Shown: in pieces, positions 49,511 through 54,409 of the stretch | Numbering within the stretch: position 1 is the first letter of the stretch | How the letters are laid out: every line of letters begins with the position of its first letter | Assembly (NCBI RefSeq): GCF_000759715.1 | Contig: NZ_BBLU01000011.1 | Span: 1 to 54,409, forward strand | Source of the DNA: Demequina mangrovi | Lineage (GTDB): Bacteria; Actinomycetota; Actinomycetes; Actinomycetales; Demequinaceae | Length of the DNA stretch: 54,409 nucleotides | Direction: 5' to 3' | Notes under the pieces: generated by a model | Database searches by the model: none | What the model was told of the DNA's origin: nothing | The model's input: only the letters and a program-made list of their open reading frames with translations | Position numbers and translations under genes: made by a program

Positions 49511-50095
49511 ATGACGGCGGAGACGAACGACGCGCAGGCACCCGCGGCGGTGCGCTGCTTCGGTGCGGGAGACGCGCTCTACGAGCGGTATCACGACGAG
49601 GAGTGGGGCATCCCGGTCCACGGCGACGCCGCGCTGCTCGAGCGCATCGTGCTCGAGGGGGCCCAGTCCGGCCTGTCCTGGCTCACCATCCTGCGCAAGC
49701 GCGAGGGCTACCGCGAGGTCTTCGAGAGCTTCGAGCCGGCGGCGGTCGCCACCTTCACCGAGACGGACGTCGAGCGGCTCATGGACGATGCGCGGATCGT
49801 GCGCAACCGCCGCAAGATCGAGTCCGCGATCGTCAACGCGCGCGCCACCGTGGCGCTCGCCGAGGCGGGCACCAGCCTCGACACGCTCTTCTGGTCGTTC
49901 GCGCCGGAGCCCCGCGACGTCGCGCCGGGCAGCTGGGCCGACGTGCCGGCCTCGACGCCGGAGTCGATCGCGCTGGCCAAGGCGCTCAAGAAGGCGGGGT
50001 TCGTGTTCGTGGGGCCCACGACGATGTACGCGGCGATGCAGGCCTGCGGGCTGGTCGACGACCACATCGCGGGATGCGTGGCGGCGCAGCGCTGA
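49511..50095 (+). CDS. tag: DNA-3-methyladenine glycosylase I
   Basis: A 194-residue base-excision repair enzyme removing 3-methyladenine. It has RCFGAGDALYERYHDEEWGIP near residues 13-33 and the zinc ligands Cys/His there plus the C-terminal DDHIAGC. The pocket residue set of GAQSGLSWLTILRKREGYREVF is present near residue 52. The start is ATG 49511; CACACT lies 6 nt before it as a weak leaderless -10. No SOS box is seen upstream. Confidence 0.95.
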   Translation: MTAETNDAQAPAAVRCFGAGDALYERYHDEEWGIPVHGDAALLERIVLEGAQSGLSWLTILRKREGYREVFESFEPAAVATFTETDVERLMDDARIVRNRRKIESAIVNARATVALAEAGTSLDTLFWSFAPEPRDVAPGSWADVPASTPESIALAKALKKAGFVFVGPTTMYAAMQACGLVDDHIAGCVAAQR

Positions 50096-50122
50096 CCGGT
50101 CTACATCGTCGGAAGCAGCACG

Positions 50123-50155
50123 TTGTCCACATTTGTATCCACTAGATGTGGATAT
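50123..50155. promoter_or_regulatory. Cluster of three DnaA-box-like sites
   Basis: TTGTCCACA at 50123-50131 equals the actinobacterial DnaA box. GTATCCACT at 50135-50143 (plus) and ATATCCACA at 50147-50155 (minus) match TTATCCACA at 7 and 8 of 9 positions. Starts are 12 bp apart. No dnaA or dnaN gene is in the window. Confidence 0.55.
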
Positions 50156-50187
50156 GTCCGGATTGATGCGCGAGGGTCGCAGCAGCC

Positions 50188-50697
50188 TCAGCAGTAGGCG
50201 CGGCGGTGGCGCTCGACGGCATCGTCGAGGAGCGCCTCGACGATGCGCTTGTCCGCGGGCAGCCACGGCACGTCGCGCCACGCGCCCGGCTCGAGCCAGC
50301 GCAGCTCGTCGTGGTCCTCGAGCGGCCGCGGCTCGACGGCCGCACCGTCGGCACCAGGGAGGATGCGCGCCCACCACACCCGCATGACCAGGCGGTCGAC
50401 ATCGGCGTCGCCGGGCCGGAGCATCCACACGGGGCACTCGCAGGAGGACTCGACGCCGGCGCCGTCGTCCGGACCGACCAGCTCGTCGCCGATCTCGATC
50501 TCGACGCCCAGCTCCTCGCGGATCTCGCGCCTCAGCGCGGCCTCCGCGGACTCTCCGCGCTCGACCTTGCCTCCGGCGAACTCCCACAGGCCTGCGAGCG
50601 CGGACGGCGCGCTGCGGCGAGCGGCCAGGAGCTGCCGCGGGGCGTCGAGCGAGTCGGTGATCGCCGCCGCCACCACGAGCCTCGTGTTGACACCCAT
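50188..50697 (-). CDS. NUDIX hydrolase, MutT-like (8-oxo-dGTP diphosphatase)
   Basis: A 169-residue NUDIX enzyme. The Nudix box GGKVERGESAEAALRREIREELGV matches GX5EX7REUXEEXGU near residue 42-64. MutT proteins cleave 8-oxo-dGTP to prevent G-to-T-type mutations. A MutT role fits the neighbouring repair gene tag, but the substrate is inferred. It starts at ATG 50697, 16 nt after the gcvH stop on the same strand. Confidence 0.88.
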   Translation of the reverse strand: MGVNTRLVVAAAITDSLDAPRQLLAARRSAPSALAGLWEFAGGKVERGESAEAALRREIREELGVEIEIGDELVGPDDGAGVESSCECPVWMLRPGDADVDRLVMRVWWARILPGADGAAVEPRPLEDHDELRWLEPGAWRDVPWLPADKRIVEALLDDAVERHRRAYC

Positions 50698-50712
50698 GGC
50701 CCGGTCCCGCCC

Positions 50713-51096
50713 CTACGCGATCGTCGCGGCGTAGGCCTCGGCGTCGAGCAGGTCCGTCGCGGTCTCGGTGAGCTCGACCTTGAAGATCCAGCCGTCGCCG
50801 TACGCGTCCGAGCCGACGGTCTCGGGCGACGCCTCGAGCGACTCGTTCACCGCGGTCACCGTGCCGGAGACGGGCGAGTACAGCTCGCTCACGGCCTTGG
50901 TGGACTCCAGCTCCCCGCAGACCTCGCCCGCCACGACGGTGTCACCCACGCGCGGGGCCTCGACGTAGACGATGTCGCCGAGCGCCTGCGCGGCGTGCTC
51001 GGTGATGCCGACCGTGACCTCGGCGCCCGCGTCGGGCTCGCCGGAGACCCACTCGTGCTCGGCCGAGTATGCGAGCTCGTCGGGAACGTTCGACAT
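50713..51096 (-). CDS. gcvH: Glycine cleavage system H protein
   Basis: A 127-residue lipoyl carrier protein. The lipoylated Lys is in ESTKAVSELYSPVSG near residue 67, in the normal GcvH barrel, and the C-terminal GDGWIFKVELT is typical. It shuttles the methylamine group from GcvP to GcvT. The gcvT gene ends 62 nt upstream on the same strand; gcvP is not in the window. gagaggggttgcc precedes the ATG. Confidence 0.96.
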   Translation of the reverse strand: MSNVPDELAYSAEHEWVSGEPDAGAEVTVGITEHAAQALGDIVYVEAPRVGDTVVAGEVCGELESTKAVSELYSPVSGTVTAVNESLEASPETVGSDAYGDGWIFKVELTETATDLLDAEAYAATIA

Positions 51097-51158
51097 GGCA
51101 ACCCCTCTCGGGTCTGAACTATGGAGATCCGCGGGCCGGGGCCCGCTCTGGGACGAGC

Positions 51159-52289
<1,131 letters not shown>

Positions 52290-52351
52290 GGCCCTCAGCC
52301 TAGCGAGCGGACGCTTCCGATCCGCACCGCCCCGAGCCCCGCGCCCGCTCC

Positions 52352-52948
52352 TCAGAGCAGGGTGGCCGCCACCGCGAGCGCGGCACCGACCGCGACGACC
52401 GACGAGGCGACGAGGGCCAGCCGCCGCCGACGCGCGGACCGCTGCCCCGCGGCGCGACGCTCCTCGCGCCCCGCGGCATCGAGCACCTGCGGGTGGTGCT
52501 CGTCGACATGCGGCGGACGGGGCCAGACGCCCGCACCCGCGGCGTCCTGCGTGTGCCGGATGCGCGGGTAGTAGTGCTGGGGCTCCGACCCGAACTCCCC
52601 CGGCACGGCGGCATCGGCGTCGACGCGCGCGGCGAGGTCGGGCGGCGGGCGCAGCGTCGCGTCCTCGGGGGCCGTCGACCGGCGCCGGCGCGGAGGCATC
52701 GTGTCGCTGAGCTGATGCGGCTGCGTGCTCGGCTGCGTGTCCGGCGGGGGCGCGGCCTCGGTGGCGGGCTGGGTGGCCGCCTCCTCGATGCGGCGACGCG
52801 ACAGCCGCGTGCTGTCGCTGCGCGAGCGGCTCCCCAGCGAGGTCGCGTCGTCGTCCGCCGCGTCGGAGGGCGCGGGCGGGTCGGTCGGCGCGGGCTCGCC
52901 CGTCCCCGCCGCGCGGCGCGCGGAGATCCGGGTCTCGTCCTCGCTCAC
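52352..52948 (-). CDS. Tail-anchored disordered protein in FHA-PP2C operon
   Basis: A 198-residue protein rich in Ser, Thr, Pro, Ala and Arg, with runs such as TQPATEAAPPPDTQPSTQPH. The only membrane segment is at the very C-terminus, after a basic RRRR stretch (about residues 173-197, LALVASSVVAVGAALAVAATLL), and the protein ends there, so it is probably tail-anchored with a cytoplasmic bulk. No family is recognised. GTG start overlaps the PP2C stop by 4 nt, and many Ser/Thr could be phosphorylated. Confidence 0.65.
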   Translation of the reverse strand: MSEDETRISARRAAGTGEPAPTDPPAPSDAADDDATSLGSRSRSDSTRLSRRRIEEAATQPATEAAPPPDTQPSTQPHQLSDTMPPRRRRSTAPEDATLRPPPDLAARVDADAAVPGEFGSEPQHYYPRIRHTQDAAGAGVWPRPPHVDEHHPQVLDAAGREERRAAGQRSARRRRLALVASSVVAVGAALAVAATLL

Positions 52949-53766
52949 GCCTCGCCCCGCCTCCGCGTGCTCGGGGTCGTGTCCTCGTGCTCGATCGCGC
53001 CCCAGACGGGCCAGGGCGCGGGCGAGGCATCCTCGGCGGTCGTGGATCCCGCGTCGGCGACCACGACGGTGACGTTGTCGCGCGCCCCCCGGCCGACCGC
53101 GAGCTCGACGAGGGCTGCCGCCGCGGACCCCGCATCGCCGATGAGCGCGGCGAGCTCGCCGATCTCGCCGTCCTCGACCTCCTTCATGAGGCCGTCGCTC
53201 GCGACGATGAGGCGGCGGCCAGGCACCTGCGGCACGAGCCATGCGTCCATCTCGGGGATCTCGTCCCCGATCGCGCGCGTGAGGATGTTGCGATCGGGAT
53301 GCACCAGCGACTCCTCGACGGTGATGCGGCCCGCGTCGATGAGGTCCTGGACATGCGAGTGGTCGCGGCTGACCTGGTGGAGCACCCCGCCGTCGAGCGC
53401 GTACGTGCGCGAGTCGCCCACGTTGATCACCATCCACCAGGGGCTGCCGTCGTGCATGACGGCGACCGCACCCGTGAGCGTGGTGCCCGATGCCGCGCCG
53501 ACCTCCAGCTGGAGCCGCGCGACCAGGCGTCGCGCCTCGAGATGCGCGCGGTCGACGTCGTGCGGGGTGACCGCGACCGCGCCGACGAGCGGCTGGAAGG
53601 CCGCCATCGCGGCGGCCGACGCCTCGGCGCCGGCCACGTGCCCTCCCATGCCGTCGGCGACCAGATAGACCGGCGCCTCGGCGACGAACGCGTCCTCGTT
53701 GCGCGCGCGGCCGCCGACCGCGGTCGCGCCGCCGCCGGACACCTCGGGTGCGCCGCCTGCCGTCAT
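52945..53766 (-). CDS. PP2C-family protein phosphatase
   Basis: A 273-residue Ser/Thr phosphatase. Metal-binding motifs are RNEDAF (near residue 22), VADGMGGHVAGA (near 37), INVGDSRTYAL (near 115) and VASDGLMKEV (near 190), with DNVTVVV at the end. It is cytoplasmic, with no membrane helix. Start codon ATG overlaps the FHA gene's stop as ATGA. PP2C next to FHA is a common arrangement around Hanks-type kinases, but no kinase lies in the window. Confidence 0.93.
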   Translation of the reverse strand: MTAGGAPEVSGGGATAVGGRARNEDAFVAEAPVYLVADGMGGHVAGAEASAAAMAAFQPLVGAVAVTPHDVDRAHLEARRLVARLQLEVGAASGTTLTGAVAVMHDGSPWWMVINVGDSRTYALDGGVLHQVSRDHSHVQDLIDAGRITVEESLVHPDRNILTRAIGDEIPEMDAWLVPQVPGRRLIVASDGLMKEVEDGEIGELAALIGDAGSAAAALVELAVGRGARDNVTVVVADAGSTTAEDASPAPWPVWGAIEHEDTTPSTRRRGEA

Positions 53767-54409
53767 GCCTCGACACCTCGGCGGCGGATCTCGATCTCGA
53801 CGTCGCCGAGGATCAGGCGGCCCGAGACCGGCGTCGGGACGCCGTCGGGGACCTGCGCCTCGTGCCCCGAGGCGTCGACCAGGTAGGTGCCGTTGGTGGA
53901 GCCGAGGTCCTCGACCCACCAGGTGCCGCGCTGGAGCACGAGCCGCGCGTGCGCCTTGGAGATGGTGCGCGTCGAGTCCGCGAGGTCGAGCCGCCGGGTG
54001 CCGTCGACCGGCGGCAGCCCGCCGCTGCGGCCCACGAGCACCGACGCGGCGTCGAAGCCGTACACGCCCCCCTCGGAGGTCACGAGCTCCCACGCGTCGC
54101 GCTGACGCGCGGACACCTGCGTGCGGTCGTCGGGGTGGTCCTCCGGCGCGGCGGGACCCGCGGGCGCGGGGGCGACCGGCTCGTGGGTCTCGGGCTCGCG
54201 CGGCACGGGCGCGACGGGCGGCGGGGCGATGACGGGGAGCGCAGCGGTGTCCGGCGCCGGCTGCTCCTGCGGAGCGGACTCGGGCCGAGGCTCGGGCTGC
54301 GCGGCGGGCGCGGTCGGTTCCGGCGCGCGGACGGGGGCCGAGGGCGCCGCGGGCATCTCGAAGCGGGGGACGGAGGCCGGCGCCTCGGGCGGCGCCGCGG
54401 CGCCGCCGC
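53763..54409 (-). CDS. FHA-domain protein, 5' end outside the window
   Basis: The visible part is about 215 residues and stays in frame to the window edge, so the start is not seen. An Ala/Pro/Glu-rich stretch of about 90 residues is followed by an FHA domain that binds phosphothreonine. It has LVGRSGG near the domain start, a DSTRTISKAHARLVL strand (Ser and His of the SxxH motif), and DLGSTNGTYL with the Asn-Gly pair. The protein ends EIEIRRRGVEA. It is translationally coupled to PP2C. Confidence 0.85.
   Translation of the reverse strand, partial: GGAAAPPEAPASVPRFEMPAAPSAPVRAPEPTAPAAQPEPRPESAPQEQPAPDTAALPVIAPPPVAPVPREPETHEPVAPAPAGPAAPEDHPDDRTQVSARQRDAWELVTSEGGVYGFDAASVLVGRSGGLPPVDGTRRLDLADSTRTISKAHARLVLQRGTWWVEDLGSTNGTYLVDASGHEAQVPDGVPTPVSGRLILGDVEIEIRRRGVEA

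Noticed and set aside
52290..52351. Glycine riboswitch upstream of gcvT
   Set aside because: The spacer is only 62 nt, and gcvT fits a leaderless start at TAGGCT, leaving no room for an aptamer.

Overview
The window is compact, very GC-rich chromosomal DNA from an actinobacterium. Codon third positions are almost all G or C. Other pointers are a complete conservon, LppM-type lipoproteins, a DtxR/IdeR-style iron box, an actinobacterial DnaA box (TTGTCCACA), and many genes that look leaderless, with a TAnnnT hexamer 6-7 nt before an ATG or GTG. A Micrococcales member (Demequina/Cellulomonas-like) is my guess from gene content; no 16S rRNA is present to settle it. I see no phage, insertion sequence or CRISPR array. 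Most genes are housekeeping or common accessory genes.

Left part (1-15.7 kb): tRNA-Arg, a sugar-nucleotide epimerase/dehydratase and a TetR regulator, then two tRNA-Ser genes and an orphan PIN protein. Next is the conservon cvnA-cvnB-cvnC-cvnD on the minus strand, whose CvnA kinase carries an unusually long disordered tail of about 830 residues. After it come a quinone oxidoreductase, a HAD phosphatase, serS divergent from a diacylglycerol-kinase-like gene, and pheA with a family 2 glycosyltransferase.

Middle part (15.8-39.5 kb): pgm, two tandem LppM lipoproteins, an MFS transporter, a possible small RNA behind a GGGAC-N4-GTCCC palindrome, a VanZ-RDD fusion, and a two-component system with a secreted protein of unknown family. 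Then come an ATP-grasp enzyme, a TerC-family exporter behind a probable yybP-ykoY manganese riboswitch, a PLP lyase, and a copper/haem module (small His-rich membrane protein, PCu(A)C lipoprotein, Tat-exported DyP peroxidase). An iron-regulated siderophore-interacting protein follows, then a DUF2202 ferritin-like protein with its own two-component system.

Right part (38.5-54.4 kb): a degenerate aminoglycoside-phosphotransferase-like protein, a KhtT/KhtU-like K+/H+ antiporter pair, a second MFS paralogue, and an orphan AbiEi-type protein next to a repeat-rich spacer. Methionine genes follow (metE and metF, separated by GNAT and OsmC genes), then tag, a DnaA-box cluster, a MutT-like NUDIX gene, gcvH and gcvT. 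The window ends with an FHA-PP2C-tail-anchored protein operon that runs off the right edge.

Systems that belong together are the conservon signalling unit, the copper/DyP module, one-carbon metabolism (MetF makes the methyl donor used by MetE; GcvT/GcvH feed methylene-tetrahydrofolate), and several envelope-sensing two-component units. The best leads for new biology are regulatory: the candidate small RNA at about 20.6 kb, the nested palindrome and riboswitch before terC, the DnaA boxes at 50.1 kb, and the repeats beside the AbiEi gene.
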